A stretch of 64,000 bases of DNA from Flaviflexus ciconiae (GTDB lineage: Bacteria > Actinomycetota > Actinomycetes > Actinomycetales > Actinomycetaceae), in contig NZ_CP034593.1 of assembly GCF_003971195.1 (NCBI RefSeq), positions 1,364,001-1,428,000 of the forward strand. The letters are read 5' to 3'. The translations under genes and the position numbers were made by a program. The notes beneath the pieces were generated by a model. It was not told where the DNA came from and searched no databases. It saw only the letters and a program-made list of their open reading frames with translations. Of this stretch, positions 47,361 through 56,593 are shown in pieces (position 1 is the first letter of the stretch; the number at the start of each line of letters is the position of its first letter).

Positions 47361-47972
47361 TCACTTGGTACCACCGCCACCGGAGACGAGATCCGAGGTC
47401 TCAACGACGTGGTCGACAAAGCCGTATTCGAGGGCTTCCTGGGCCGTGAACCACTTGTCACGGTCCGAGTCCTCAATGATCTGCTCAACCGTCTTACCGG
47501 TCTGCTGAGCCGTAATCTCAGACAGCTCGTGCTTCATCTTGATGATGAGGTCGGCATTGATTCGAATGTCGGTAGCGGTACCACCGGCACCGCCGGAGGG
47601 CTGGTGCATAAGAACACGGGTGTGCGGGGTGATGTAGCGCTTGCCAGGGGTGCCCGAGGTCAGCAGGAACTGCCCCATCGAGGCAGCCATGCCCATGGCA
47701 ACCGTGGCAACATCTGGCTGCACGAACTTCATCGTGTCATAGATAGCCATCCCGGCCGTGACGGAGCCGCCCGGCGAGTTGATGTACAGGTAAATATCCT
47801 TCTCGGGATCCTCTGCGGCGAGCAGAAGCATCTGTGCACAGATCGAGTTCGCGTTATCGTCGCGAACTTCGGAGCCCAGCCAGATGATGCGTTCCTTGAG
47901 AAGGCGGTTGAAGATGTGATCACTCAGGCCGAGAGATGCGGCCTGGTTCTGCATCGAGGGAAGTGTGCTCAA
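47361..47972 (-). CDS. clpP1: ATP-dependent Clp protease proteolytic subunit ClpP1
   Basis: 203 residues. Triad residues visible: S98 in GMAASMGQ, H123 in LMHQPSGG, and Asp in the ESDRDKW-like motif (DSDRDKWF). Its sequence fits ClpP1, the first of the two actinobacterial ClpPs. The TTG start at 47972 has AGGAGG 7 nt upstream. It stands directly in front of clpP2 and about 170 bases behind tig. Confidence 0.95.
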   Translation of the reverse strand: MSTLPSMQNQAASLGLSDHIFNRLLKERIIWLGSEVRDDNANSICAQMLLLAAEDPEKDIYLYINSPGGSVTAGMAIYDTMKFVQPDVATVAMGMAASMGQFLLTSGTPGKRYITPHTRVLMHQPSGGAGGTATDIRINADLIIKMKHELSEITAQQTGKTVEQIIEDSDRDKWFTAQEALEYGFVDHVVETSDLVSGGGGTK

Positions 47973-48140
47973 TGGACAGCCTCCTGAATAGAAAAGTCCT
48001 TGCGTTCATTCGAGGTTAACGCACCTAGCAACGTCCTACTTCCCTCGGTCGGCTTTGTTTCGCTGTTGGCGCATATAAACAAGGAGTCCGCGAGATCTCT
48101 CCCGCGGACTCCTCATGTCTATTACCTGTCGGCGAAACGA

Positions 48141-49787
48141 CTACTTCTCGTCCGTCTCGGCCTTATCGGCCTTTTTGGCCGGAGCCTTCTTCGCAGCCGG
48201 CTTCTTTGCAGCAGGCTTCTTGGCGGGAGCCTTCTTCGCCGGGGCCTTCTTGGCGGGAGCCTTTTCCTTGGCCTCGGCCTCGGTGGCGTCCTCGGCCTTG
48301 TTGTCGGCCTTCTTGGCGGCCGGTTTCTTCGCAGGAGCCTTCTTCGCCGGGGCCTTCTTGGCAGGAGCCTCAGGTTCGGCGGCCTCCTCGGCCTTCTCCT
48401 CGACGACCTCGGCCTCAACGACCGCGGTGTCCTCTTCTGCGGCGACGGGCTCGTCGGTTGCGGCAGCGGCAGCCATAGCACCAGCCTCAACGTCCTCGTC
48501 TACGCCCTCGTTCTCGTCGATGACGGACTTGACGTCGATTGCCTCGCCGTCCTGGTCAACAACCTTGACCTCACGGAGCGAAAGGATCAGAGCCTTGTTG
48601 CGGGTGAGCTCACCGGCAAAAGCGGAGACCTGGTTGGTCTGGGCTGCTGCCTGGATGAACTGGTTCGGCTCGATGTTGTACATCTGGGCCTGCTGGACCA
48701 TGAACTCGAGGAGCTCGTCCTGGCCGATCTCGACCTCGAGCTTCTCGACAATGGCGTCAAGAATCATCTGATCGCGGAACTGCTTCTCGGTATCCTCGCG
48801 AATCTCGTCACCGTGAGGGTCGCCAACTTCCTTACCCTCTGCCTCAAGGTGACGCTTGATCTCTGCGTCGATGATGCGGGAGGGGACGGGAACGTCAAGC
48901 TGCTTGTTGAGCTCCTCAAGGAGGAGGTCACGAGCTGCGTAAACGGTGTCGGTGAGCTTCGTCTTCTCGACGGAGGCACGCAGGTCGGCCTTGAACTCGT
49001 CGATCGTGTCGAACTCGGAAGCGAGCTGAGCGAAGTCATCATCAGCCTCGGGGAGCTCCGACTCCTTGACCGACTGAACGGTCACGGTAACGTCGGCCTC
49101 TTCGCCCTCGTGGTCACCACCGGCAAGGGTGGACTTGAAGGTCGTGGTCTCGTCGGCCTGGAGCCCCTCGAGGGCTTCGTCGATGCCTTCGAGGAGCTTG
49201 CCGGAGCCGAGCTGGTAGGAGATACCGGAAACGGAGTCGACAACCTCGTCGCCAATCTTGGCTTCCATGTCGATCGACACGTAGTCGTTGGCCTGGACGG
49301 GACGCTCAACGGACTTGAGGGTAGCGAAGCGCTCCCTCATCTCCGTCAGGCTGGCGTCGACGTCCTCATCGGTGACAACCGGCTTGTCGGTGGTCAGGGT
49401 GATGGTGGACAGGTCGGGGAGGTTGATCTCCGGGCGGGTGTCGACGCTGATCTCCACGACGAGAGTGCCGCCGGGCGCGCCTTCCATGTTCGGCCACGTG
49501 GTGATGTCGACCTCGGGCTGACCGATCGGGTCCAGCTCGTTCTCAACAATCGCCTGCTGGTAGTAGCCGTCGAGGGAGTCATTGACTGCCTGCTCGATGA
49601 TGGCGGGGCGGCCAATGTGGCTCTCGAGGACGCGCGTCGGGACCTTGCCGCGACGGAAGCCAGGGATGTTGACCTGCTGGCTCAGCTTCTTTGCCGCGGC
49701 GTCCACGGCCGGCTTCAGCTCGTCGTACTCGACATCCACGCTGATCTTGACGCGGGTCGGTTCGAGCTGTTCAACGTTGCTCTTCAC
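48141..49787 (-). CDS. tig: Trigger factor with a lysine/alanine/proline-rich tail
   Basis: Ribosome-bound chaperone and prolyl isomerase. The start is the GTG at 49787 (VKSNVEQLEPTRVKISV), with TGGAG 8 nt upstream, giving 548 residues. The ribosome-docking signature is GFRRGKVP, the FKBP-like domain begins near DYVSIDMEAK, and the substrate cradle follows to about residue 435. The normal protein would end there. Here an acidic linker leads into about 75 residues of KKAPAKK and KKPAAKK repeats, like the tail of histone H1. That tail should bind nucleic acid or the ribosome; this is inference. Confidence 0.94.
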   Translation of the reverse strand: MKSNVEQLEPTRVKISVDVEYDELKPAVDAAAKKLSQQVNIPGFRRGKVPTRVLESHIGRPAIIEQAVNDSLDGYYQQAIVENELDPIGQPEVDITTWPNMEGAPGGTLVVEISVDTRPEINLPDLSTITLTTDKPVVTDEDVDASLTEMRERFATLKSVERPVQANDYVSIDMEAKIGDEVVDSVSGISYQLGSGKLLEGIDEALEGLQADETTTFKSTLAGGDHEGEEADVTVTVQSVKESELPEADDDFAQLASEFDTIDEFKADLRASVEKTKLTDTVYAARDLLLEELNKQLDVPVPSRIIDAEIKRHLEAEGKEVGDPHGDEIREDTEKQFRDQMILDAIVEKLEVEIGQDELLEFMVQQAQMYNIEPNQFIQAAAQTNQVSAFAGELTRNKALILSLREVKVVDQDGEAIDVKSVIDENEGVDEDVEAGAMAAAAATDEPVAAEEDTAVVEAEVVEEKAEEAAEPEAPAKKAPAKKAPAKKPAAKKADNKAEDATEAEAKEKAPAKKAPAKKAPAKKPAAKKPAAKKAPAKKADKAETDEK

Positions 49788-50096
49788 GAAAGTTACTCCA
49801 GTCATTGACGGTGTGGCAGGCTGCCACCTCACGTTTCACCTGCATTTACTGCAGACATACCGGGTTATTCTACGACACAGAAGCCGTCAATTCCCACTGT
49901 CTGGCCCCACAGGTTGCCTATCCCACTCTCAAAACAGCCGCAATCCGGGATTACGTCCAGCAACGATCCAGGAAACGATCACGGATGGCCCGATAGCTCG
50001 TTCGCGAACCATTAGGGCAGCGGTTCCGCACTGCACGTGGGAGTACACGCGAGACTAACTGGCGTTCGTTCTCCGCGACTGACCGCGACTTGATCC
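49788..50096. other. Gap between tig and the antiporter
   Basis: The promoter of tig must be here, but I could not single it out. No gene. The left-hand boundary of the 24-base repeat array is at its right end. Confidence 0.5.
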
Positions 50097-50192
50097 CTAT
50101 ATCTCCGAAGGACTGGGCTCCCATATCTCCGAAGGGTCAAGCTCCCAGTTCTTCTAAGGGTTGAGCTCCTAGATCTCCGAAGGATCAAGCTC
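50097..50192. repeat. Four 24-base tandem repeats running through a stop codon
   Basis: Units at 50097-50120, 50121-50144, 50145-50168 and 50169-50192. On the minus strand the unit is GAGCTTGATCCTTCGGAGAT plus four bases. The 50169-50192 unit is the last codons of the antiporter gene (ELDPSEI and stop). Each unit equals eight codons, and the next ones would read ELNP-stop-KNW, ELDPSEIW and EPSPSEI-stop. Confidence 0.85.
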
Positions 50193-51515
50193 AAGGTCAT
50201 CCTCGTCCCAGGCCACGTTGTGGGCTGCTGGAAGGACGTCCTTTGGTGCTGCCGGGTCCTTTGCGTCGCGGACCGTGCCATCGTCGTCAACACCAAGGGC
50301 AACCTGCCCTCCCGCTGGGTGGCGTTTCTTTTCTGCTTGGGAGATCGGAATGGCTGCAGCGATAAGCGGGAGGATGAGGACAGAGGCGCCACCCGCCAGG
50401 ACAATGCTTGAGGAAATTTCGTTCGTCATCGCTCCAGCATCCTCGGCAATCGAGGTGACGGCCACGATGATCGGTAGAGCTGTCGAGGAGTAGAGGGCTG
50501 TCACGACCCTGTCCCCCATTGTCAGATTCAGTTCGTGACGGAACGTATGTGCAAAGGTTCCAAGGAAGACGGGGATGCCGCGGACGAGAATGAAAAGGAT
50601 GAGGAAAACAACCCAGATGATGGGCTCTTCGAGCGCGGCAGCGATATCGATGTGCATACCGGACGTAATAAAGAACACCGGGATGAAGAAACCGTAGGCC
50701 AAACCGTCAAGCTTCTTCTCTAGCTCTTGCCTGCCCTGCGGGAGGGCCTGGCGAACAATGAAGCCCGCAGCGAATGCACCGAGAACAATATCGAGTTCAA
50801 GGACGGTGGCAAGCGTAATGAGTCCTACGAGAAGGACAACGGTTCCGCGAACGGTTGTCTGCGCTGTCGACTCGGCTCCCATGTGCAGGAACCTCAGGAC
50901 AACGCCGCCGGCCCTGCGAGCTCGGGTCGGCACAAGTCCGATGATGATCGTGACAACGATGAAGAGAATGACGATAAGGAGCGAAAGCCATTCGCTTCGC
51001 ACCGACAGCAGCACCGCCATAGCCAGAATCGGGCCGATCTCGCCGACAGCGCCGTGAGTCATGACGCTCTTACCGATCGGGGTCTCGAGAACACCCCGCT
51101 CTTTCAGTAACGGGAACATGGTGCCGATAGCCGTGGAGGTCATGACGATCGCAATCGCCGCGCCCTCCATGCCTAACGGTGGAAGCTCAAAGATGAGATA
51201 AGTAACTCCGAAAGCAAGGATCAAAGAGAACACCCAAGTGAAACTTGCCACTACTCCGCCGCGAGCTTTGAACTCTTTGATGTCGATCTCATAGCCCGCA
51301 AGCAGGAACAGGAAGCCAAGCCCTAGCTCCGCGATTAGCTCGATCGACGCACTCTCCGACGCTATCGATAGCGCGTGAGGGCCGATGAGAACACCGAGGA
51401 AGAGGAGAACCACAACCTCGGGCAGGGCCTTCTTGGGGACCATTTTGCTGATGATTGGGGCGGCCAAAGCCGCCAAAACAATGAAGAACAGGGAAGTGAT
51501 GATGTCGACGTTCAC
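50169..51515 (-). CDS. Cation/proton antiporter, CPA2 (KefB) family
   Basis: 448 residues with about twelve membrane helices and no C-terminal TrkA-N domain. Features: VVVLLFLGVLIGPHAL near the N-terminus, LGLGFLFLLAGYEID with the ion-site Asp, and the GAFAAGFIVRQALP region. Likely Na+ or K+ exchange for H+; the ion is not determinable. GTG start with GGAGGT 8 nt upstream. The hydrophilic C-terminus ends in EDDLELDPSEI, and its codons are part of a 24-base repeat array that continues past the stop. Confidence 0.92.
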   Translation of the reverse strand: MNVDIITSLFFIVLAALAAPIISKMVPKKALPEVVVLLFLGVLIGPHALSIASESASIELIAELGLGFLFLLAGYEIDIKEFKARGGVVASFTWVFSLILAFGVTYLIFELPPLGMEGAAIAIVMTSTAIGTMFPLLKERGVLETPIGKSVMTHGAVGEIGPILAMAVLLSVRSEWLSLLIVILFIVVTIIIGLVPTRARRAGGVVLRFLHMGAESTAQTTVRGTVVLLVGLITLATVLELDIVLGAFAAGFIVRQALPQGRQELEKKLDGLAYGFFIPVFFITSGMHIDIAAALEEPIIWVVFLILFILVRGIPVFLGTFAHTFRHELNLTMGDRVVTALYSSTALPIIVAVTSIAEDAGAMTNEISSSIVLAGGASVLILPLIAAAIPISQAEKKRHPAGGQVALGVDDDGTVRDAKDPAAPKDVLPAAHNVAWDEDDLELDPSEI

Positions 51516-51583
51516 CCGTTATTACCTCCGGGTCGTGTATTCGATCGGCCAACCTATCAGAAAACAGCTCTGATATTCACTGG

Positions 51584-51656
51584 TCGGGGTGACAGGACTC
51601 GAACCTGCGACCTTCCGCTCCCAAAGCGGACGCGCTACCAACTGTGCTACACCCCG
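51584..51656 (-). tRNA. tRNA-Pro (anticodon TGG)
   Basis: 73 bases on the minus strand: acceptor stem CGGGGTG/CACCCCG, D-loop AGCACAGTTGGTAGCGC, anticodon stem-loop CCGCTTTGGGAGCGG with anticodon TGG, T-arm GCAGGTTCGAGTCCTGT and discriminator A. CCA is not encoded. Confidence 0.97.
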
Positions 51657-51745
51657 TCTCCGCTTAGCGGGACGAACTCATCTTAGTGGGTCGCTTCGGC
51701 CGATTGGAAATCGAGGCCAGAATCTTGATACTCTCTAAGCCGTGC

Positions 51746-51816
51746 GGGTGTAGCTCAATGGTAGAGCCTCTGCCTTCCAAGCAGATAGTGCGAGTTCGAT
51801 TCTCGTCACCCGCTCC
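51746..51816 (+). tRNA. tRNA-Gly (anticodon TCC)
   Basis: 71 bases: acceptor stem GCGGGTG/CACCCGC, D-arm AGCTCAATGGTAGAGC, anticodon stem-loop CTGCCTTCCAAGCAG with anticodon TCC, T-arm GCGAGTTCGATTCTCGT and discriminator T. CCA is not encoded. Followed by a strong terminator. Confidence 0.97.
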
Positions 51817-51822
51817 GCACAA

Positions 51823-51854
51823 TCCCCGGCACAACGCCGGGGATTCTTTTTTCC
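51823..51854 (+). terminator. Rho-independent terminator after tRNA-Gly
   Basis: AATCCCCGGC and GCCGGGGATT form a perfect 10-bp stem with a 5-base loop, followed by CTTTTTT. This is the most classical terminator in the window. Confidence 0.95.
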
Positions 51855-51913
51855 CCGCCACCACTCAGACAGGCTCCCCCGCTACTCCACCCACGTGGGC
51901 CCAAACTCGACAC

Positions 51914-52580
51914 TTAACCCACATTTGCTACCTGCAAGAGCAGTGACTGGAGTAGTCGGAGTCTCGGTGACCGATATTGGGCGCGCTTACCTTGCTGATC
52001 GAAGGCAACCGCCTCCCGAGCGGCCTGGGCAGACACCCCGGGGTAATAGTTCGCAACTTCCTCAGGCGTGATCTCGCCTGTCGCCACTAACGACGCAATG
52101 GTCAAGTACGGTATCCGCGTCTCGGCGATGGTCGGCATCCCTCCCATGCGGCGAGCATCGACCTCAATGCTTGGCAAGGGTTGTCGAAAATTTACGACAT
52201 GGTCACCGTGAGAGTTAAGCAACTCCTTTGACAGTTCATCGAAGGAGACACTCATCGATTCAAGACTCGCATCGGCAAGATCGACGGAGTACTCACTCTC
52301 ATGGCTTTCCACCCAGGTTGAGACTCCGTCGGATCCGAACCAGTACGTGGAAGGGCGTTCCATTACGCCAAGAGCGATCAGATCCATGAATTCACTACCG
52401 ACCTTCTGCAACGACACCTCGAAGCCATGCAATGTAGCGGAGCACTACGAGGTCACGGAACGAGTAGAGCGGGGTACTGGACTCGCGCACGTCAGGAACG
52501 ACCAGGCCTTTGCTTGCCCGGCTCCGGAGCTCATTTATCGTCATCCCGGTAAGCACGGATGCCAGTTGACGAGAAAACAT
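51914..52580 (-). pseudogene. MerR-like/DUF433 antitoxin, frameshifted
   Basis: The first part, from 52580, reads a MerR-type helix-turn-helix (FSRQLASVLTGMTINELRSR, then LYSFRDLVVLRYIAWLR) and stops at 52395. The expected continuation, VSLQKVGSEFMDLI and onward to a DUF433 domain (GGMPTIAETRIPYLTIASLV and ITPEEVANYYPGVS), lies in the +1 frame. Skipping one G after the CGA codon near 52418 restores one protein of about 220 residues. Such HTH-DUF433 proteins are usually antitoxins of PIN-like toxins. No toxin gene follows; the tRNA genes do. It is probably a decayed toxin-antitoxin locus. Confidence 0.78.
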
Positions 52581-52746
52581 AAGCCCACCTCCGGTCCCTT
52601 ACAGAACACAGCGTAGCTAAGCTCGCCCAAGCTTCGATCACATTCAAATCGAGTCTTGTAATGCTTTCGGAATACGGGGGCGCTCACGCGGTGAACTTGC
52701 GAGATGCCGATTCCAGGTCATGCACCAAGGATAGCCATCTCTCCCC

Positions 52747-53262
52747 CTACGGGAGGTGATCCATTGCCTCACAGGGAATCGATCCGGGTTGCGCACGGTG
52801 GATGTCCATCGCCAACCTACCAATCAGAGACGTGAGCGTCTTCCTGTCCGCTTCGCCTAGCCCCGCAAGCAGATCGGACTCCATGTGGGCGACGCGCTCC
52901 TCGTATTTTTCTAGAAGCTCCCTCCCCTTGTCAGTTGCGACGATCTTGCGTGCCCGGCGATCTGAGGGTGCTGGGATCCTTTCGACAACGTCAGCTTTGA
53001 CTAGGTCATCAATAAGGTAGGTCAGGACGGTTCGGTCAATGGCCAGATGTGCCCCGAGGGCCTGTTGGCTGGGCGGGTCGCGGTGAATGACCGCGGAAAC
53101 AATCTGGAAGCCGCGAATACCCGAGGGCATGCCCTCGACAACGTCTTCAAAGAGTGACTGGTAGCCACGCAAGACCATGCCAAGGTTCCACCCAAGATCC
53201 CCGGGCGGAGCGCTATCAAGGCCTGTCCCATGTGTCGCGGCTTCTGTCACGCTAACCATCAT
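52747..53262 (-). CDS. MarR-family transcriptional regulator
   Basis: About 171 residues. Winged-helix DNA-binding domain: PSQQALGAHLAIDRTVLTYLIDDLVKADVVERIPAPSDRRARKI is the classic MarR recognition helix and wing with the D-x-R-x-R motif. The start is uncertain; ATG ATG at 53262/53259 is likeliest, with a possible leaderless mRNA. It is divergent from the NAD(P)-binding reductase gene, a common layout in which MarR controls its neighbour. The ligand is unknown. Confidence 0.88.
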   Translation of the reverse strand: MMVSVTEAATHGTGLDSAPPGDLGWNLGMVLRGYQSLFEDVVEGMPSGIRGFQIVSAVIHRDPPSQQALGAHLAIDRTVLTYLIDDLVKADVVERIPAPSDRRARKIVATDKGRELLEKYEERVAHMESDLLAGLGEADRKTLTSLIGRLAMDIHRAQPGSIPCEAMDHLP

Positions 53263-53453
53263 ACTCAAAATTAATCTGTTGCATAGATGATCTTTCAACT
53301 ATACAGTCTGTGGAGCAACATATTTTCTTTGTGGCAGGATTTCGCTTCACCATAGGTCTTTTCCGTTGAGGGACTGCGGTGGAAGAGATTACCTCTGCTA
53401 CTGATAGAGCCTTGAGAGGTCCTCTCTCCTGGCCCGACGATTAGGACTTTGCA

Positions 53454-54119
53454 TTGACTACTGCCCCGACTGAGCTTCGCACCATTGGAATCCTGGGAGC
53501 AGGACGCGTTGGAACTGCTGTGGCACGTCAGGCCCTGAAAGCGGGCTACGAGGTGAAGATTGCAACTGCGAAGTCGGCTAGCGAGATTTCGTTGATTGTC
53601 GAGATCATCACGCCCGGTGCCATTGCCGTTGATGCTGCCGAAGCCGCGAGCGCAGATCTGGTTGTTATAGCAGTGCCGCTACACAAGTACCGCACTCTCG
53701 ATCCGGAGCTTCTTGCGGGACTCACCGCGATTGATGTCATGAACTACTGGGCTCCGATTGATGGCGAGCTTGACGATTTCGAGGGTGATCCCCGGACAAG
53801 TAGCGAGATTATTCAGGCCTACCTGCCAGAGACGAGGATCGTTAAGTCTCTTAACCACATTGGCTATCACGATCTCGAAGAGGATGGCCGCGAGCCGGGC
53901 TCACCTGACCGCAGGGCGCTTGCTCTTGCAAGTGATGATGAGGAAGCTAAGGCGCTGGTTGCTGGCTTTATCGACCGCCTCGGCTATGACGCCGTGGATG
54001 CTGGACCGCTTAGCGCGGGACGCGCCTATCAGCCGGGCACTGAGATCTTTGCCAGCGCTCACAATGCTGAGCAGATGAGAGCCCTGCTCGAAGCCGCAAA
54101 GCAGCCTGCACCCTCCTAG
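53454..54119 (+). CDS. NAD(P)-binding reductase (F420-NADP reductase-like)
   Basis: 221 residues. Rossmann motif GILGAGRVGTAVARQA with a basic stretch suited to NADPH. The rest follows the NADPH:F420 oxidoreductase-like family (DVMNYWAPIDG and KSLNHIGYHDL regions). Many members in species without F420 have other or unknown substrates. TTG start with TAGGA 7 nt upstream. A possible target of the divergent MarR regulator; a weak hairpin at 54148-54174 may end the transcript. Confidence 0.82.
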   Translation: MTTAPTELRTIGILGAGRVGTAVARQALKAGYEVKIATAKSASEISLIVEIITPGAIAVDAAEAASADLVVIAVPLHKYRTLDPELLAGLTAIDVMNYWAPIDGELDDFEGDPRTSSEIIQAYLPETRIVKSLNHIGYHDLEEDGREPGSPDRRALALASDDEEAKALVAGFIDRLGYDAVDAGPLSAGRAYQPGTEIFASAHNAEQMRALLEAAKQPAPS

Positions 54120-54286
54120 TTCCTAAGCCACCTTTCGGCGCTTCAACCGGGCCGTTAAAACTGACACCGGCCCGTACGAATACCACCTGAACCAAACAAC
54201 TCAATCAGTTACCGCAGGCATGGTCGGGTAGCCATCCTGCTGACAAACATCTTGCTGACGCGTCAGCTCAACCCATGGGAGAGACA

Positions 54287-55330
54287 ATGGAAATAGGCGC
54301 CTACAGCTTCGGCGATACTCAGCGTCATGAGGACGGCTCGCTTCGCTCAACCCATGAGGCGGTGCGTAACCTGCACGAGGCAATCGTCCATGCGGATGAG
54401 GTTGGGCTCGACTACTTCGGGGTTGGGGAGCACCACACGACCACCATGCCTGCGTCATCACCGGGGGCCACCATTGCGGCCGCCGCCGCAGCAACAAAGC
54501 AGATTATTCTCGGCAGCGCCGCCAGCATCATCAGCACCGATGACCCGGTCCGCGTCTACCAGCAGTTCGCAACCGCCGATGCTATTTCCGGTGGTGGGCG
54601 TATCGAGATCACAGCCGGCCGCGGTTCTTCTGTCGAGACCTTCCCGCTGTTCGGTTACGACCTGGGTGACCACGACGAGCTGTACGCCAACAAACTCAAC
54701 CTGCTCATGACCATTAGTGAGAGCGATTCTGAGGAAGTCACATGGAGCGGTAGCCGCCGCCCCGACATCCCGAACCTCGCGGTTGTCCCCCGCCCGGTCC
54801 AGGGCCGCATGCCAATCTGGTTGGCTACGGGCGGCAACGCGGGTTCTTCCGCACGTGCGGGACAGCTGGGCCTGCCGGTGTCCTACGGAATCATTGGCGG
54901 AGCCCCACATCGCTTTGCCCCACTCGCTGAGCTGTACCGGGAGACCGCGAAGCGCGCCGGCCACCCCGAAGAGAACATCAAGGTATCGGTAGCCGCCATG
55001 GGACTCATCGCACCCACGAAGGAGGAGGCACTCGAACGCTTCTACCCGGGCTGGTACAACCTAAACGTAGAAATGGGGCGGCTGAGGGGATGGCCGGAGC
55101 CGGATCCTAACGCCTACTACGCGCAGGCCAATGCCCCAGGCGCGTACTACATTGGTGATCCCGACGAGGTGGCCGAACGTATCGTTCATCTCCATGGGCA
55201 CATGGGCCACATGCGGCACTTCTTGCAGATGGACATCGGCGGCCTCCCTCAGGACCACCTCCTCGAGTCCATCACCCTCCTCGCCACCGAGGTCAAGCCG
55301 AGGGTCGAGCGACTGCTCGCCAAGAAGTAG
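54287..55330 (+). CDS. Luciferase-like (LLM) flavin-dependent oxidoreductase
   Basis: About 347 residues from the ATG at 54287; an ATG at 54275 is possible, but its own bases contain the GGGAGAG that serves as ribosome site for the later start. TIM-barrel monooxygenase family using FMN or F420: GLDYFGVGEHH near the N-terminus, AISGGGRIEITAGRG, and IWLATGGNAGSSARAG. The sequence looks closest to the FMN-type alkanal-like group. Substrate unknown. Confidence 0.87.
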   Translation: MEIGAYSFGDTQRHEDGSLRSTHEAVRNLHEAIVHADEVGLDYFGVGEHHTTTMPASSPGATIAAAAAATKQIILGSAASIISTDDPVRVYQQFATADAISGGGRIEITAGRGSSVETFPLFGYDLGDHDELYANKLNLLMTISESDSEEVTWSGSRRPDIPNLAVVPRPVQGRMPIWLATGGNAGSSARAGQLGLPVSYGIIGGAPHRFAPLAELYRETAKRAGHPEENIKVSVAAMGLIAPTKEEALERFYPGWYNLNVEMGRLRGWPEPDPNAYYAQANAPGAYYIGDPDEVAERIVHLHGHMGHMRHFLQMDIGGLPQDHLLESITLLATEVKPRVERLLAKK

Positions 55331-55371
55331 CACCCATCTGGCAATCGCCTCCTAATCTCCTTGCTCAAAGC

Positions 55372-55419
55372 AAAGCCGGGGTCGGCGTCTAACCGTTCAG
55401 GTCGCTGGCCCCGGTTTTG
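55372..55419 (+). terminator. Terminator after the LLM gene
   Basis: AAAGCCGGGG and CCCCGGTTTT arms enclose a longer loop with a TTTT end, about 45 bases past the stop codon. Confidence 0.6.
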
Positions 55420-55435
55420 CTGACATGATGACAGC

Positions 55436-56482
55436 ATGACGAACTGGGAAGTTAATCCAGCCGAGTACGAGTGCAAGCACGTTCAGCAGGCCGACATTGT
55501 CGACATCATCACTGCACGGGAGGTGCCTCTGGGTGGCCCGCGCGCCATGACTGTCCGGCGCACCCTGCCGCAGCGTAAGCGCTCCCTGATTGGCCCCTGG
55601 TGCTTCCTCGACCACTACGGCCCAGACGATGTTGGCGCCACGGGTGGCATGGCAGTACCGCGGCACCCGCACACGGGCCTGGCCACCGTCACGCTTCTCT
55701 TTGAGGGCCTGATCGAGCACATCGATACCACCGGCTTCTCGAACATTGTGCGCCCTTCCGAGGTCAACCTAATGATCGCGGGATCGGGGATCTCTCATTC
55801 CGAGTTCTCCACCGGAGACACCTCGATCCTGCACGGTGTCCAGCTCTGGTACGCACTCCCCGAAGCAAAGAGAAACTCAACGCCAGGGTCACAGCACTAC
55901 GTTGCCGAACCGCAGGTTGTTCCCGGAGGAACAGTCCTCACCTACATCGGTTCCCTAGCGGGCGTAACCTCACCTATTGACACGAGGATCGATGCGCTGG
56001 CAGCTCAGGTTGTCATGAAGCCGGGTGAGACTGTCACGCTTGATATTGACCCATCCTTCGAGCACGGGGTCGTTCTCGACTCCGGCGAGCTCACTATCCA
56101 CGTGGGCGAGCACGACCAGACGCTCGGTAAGGACGAGCTGGCCTACCTTCCTCTAGGCCCCGAACAGATTAGCTTTACCGCAAGTGACTCCCCGACCCGA
56201 ATCATCCTGATCGGTGGCAAGCCCTTCGAGGACACGATCGTCATGTGGTGGAACTTCGTTGGCCGCTCGCACGACGCGATCGTTCAATACCGCAATGCCT
56301 GGCAGGCCGAGATCCGGATGAAAGAGCCGCCCGCCAATACCGCAAAGGACATGGAGTCCGGGAAGTATTTTGACGGCATGGCCGTACCTAGGTTCGGAGC
56401 CCACTTCCCCGAAGGCGAGCCTGCACCGCTTCCCGCCCCGAAGCTCCCCAACGCTCGAATCAAACCGCGCATTCAGCCGTAG
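55436..56482 (+). CDS. Pirin family protein
   Basis: 348 residues, two cupin barrels. The metal site of the N-terminal cupin is in RHPHTGLATVTLLFEG (His residues) and ISHSEFS. WCFLDHYGPDD is the typical pirin start of the first barrel. Bacterial pirins include quercetinase-like dioxygenases and regulators, so the role is open. Start ATG at 55436. Ends at a shared bidirectional terminator. Confidence 0.9.
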   Translation: MTNWEVNPAEYECKHVQQADIVDIITAREVPLGGPRAMTVRRTLPQRKRSLIGPWCFLDHYGPDDVGATGGMAVPRHPHTGLATVTLLFEGLIEHIDTTGFSNIVRPSEVNLMIAGSGISHSEFSTGDTSILHGVQLWYALPEAKRNSTPGSQHYVAEPQVVPGGTVLTYIGSLAGVTSPIDTRIDALAAQVVMKPGETVTLDIDPSFEHGVVLDSGELTIHVGEHDQTLGKDELAYLPLGPEQISFTASDSPTRIILIGGKPFEDTIVMWWNFVGRSHDAIVQYRNAWQAEIRMKEPPANTAKDMESGKYFDGMAVPRFGAHFPEGEPAPLPAPKLPNARIKPRIQP

Positions 56483-56526
56483 ACTAATCCCACCATTGCA
56501 ATCCGGCTTGCAGAAATTTGGGTATG

Positions 56527-56569
56527 AAAAGGCGTGGTGCCAAGAACGAGTCTCGGCACCACGCCTTTT
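56527..56569. terminator. Bidirectional terminator between pirin and rpmF
   Basis: AAAAGGCGTGGTGCC and GGCACCACGCCTTTT: an 11-bp stem with A and T flanks, so it works on both strands for the converging pirin gene and rpmF. Confidence 0.92.
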
Positions 56570-56593
56570 AAATATTTGCTAAGTCGCTAGAGC

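Noticed and set aside
48000..49808. 602-codon open frame opposite tig
   Set aside because: It is the mirror of a high-GC coding gene with Leu/Gly/Arg-rich nonsense content and no recognisable domain; tig is certain on the other strand.
53283..53320. MarR operator between the MarR and reductase genes
   Set aside because: TTG...CAA half-sites exist around TTGAAAGATCATCTATGCAA, but arm symmetry is too poor to call a site.
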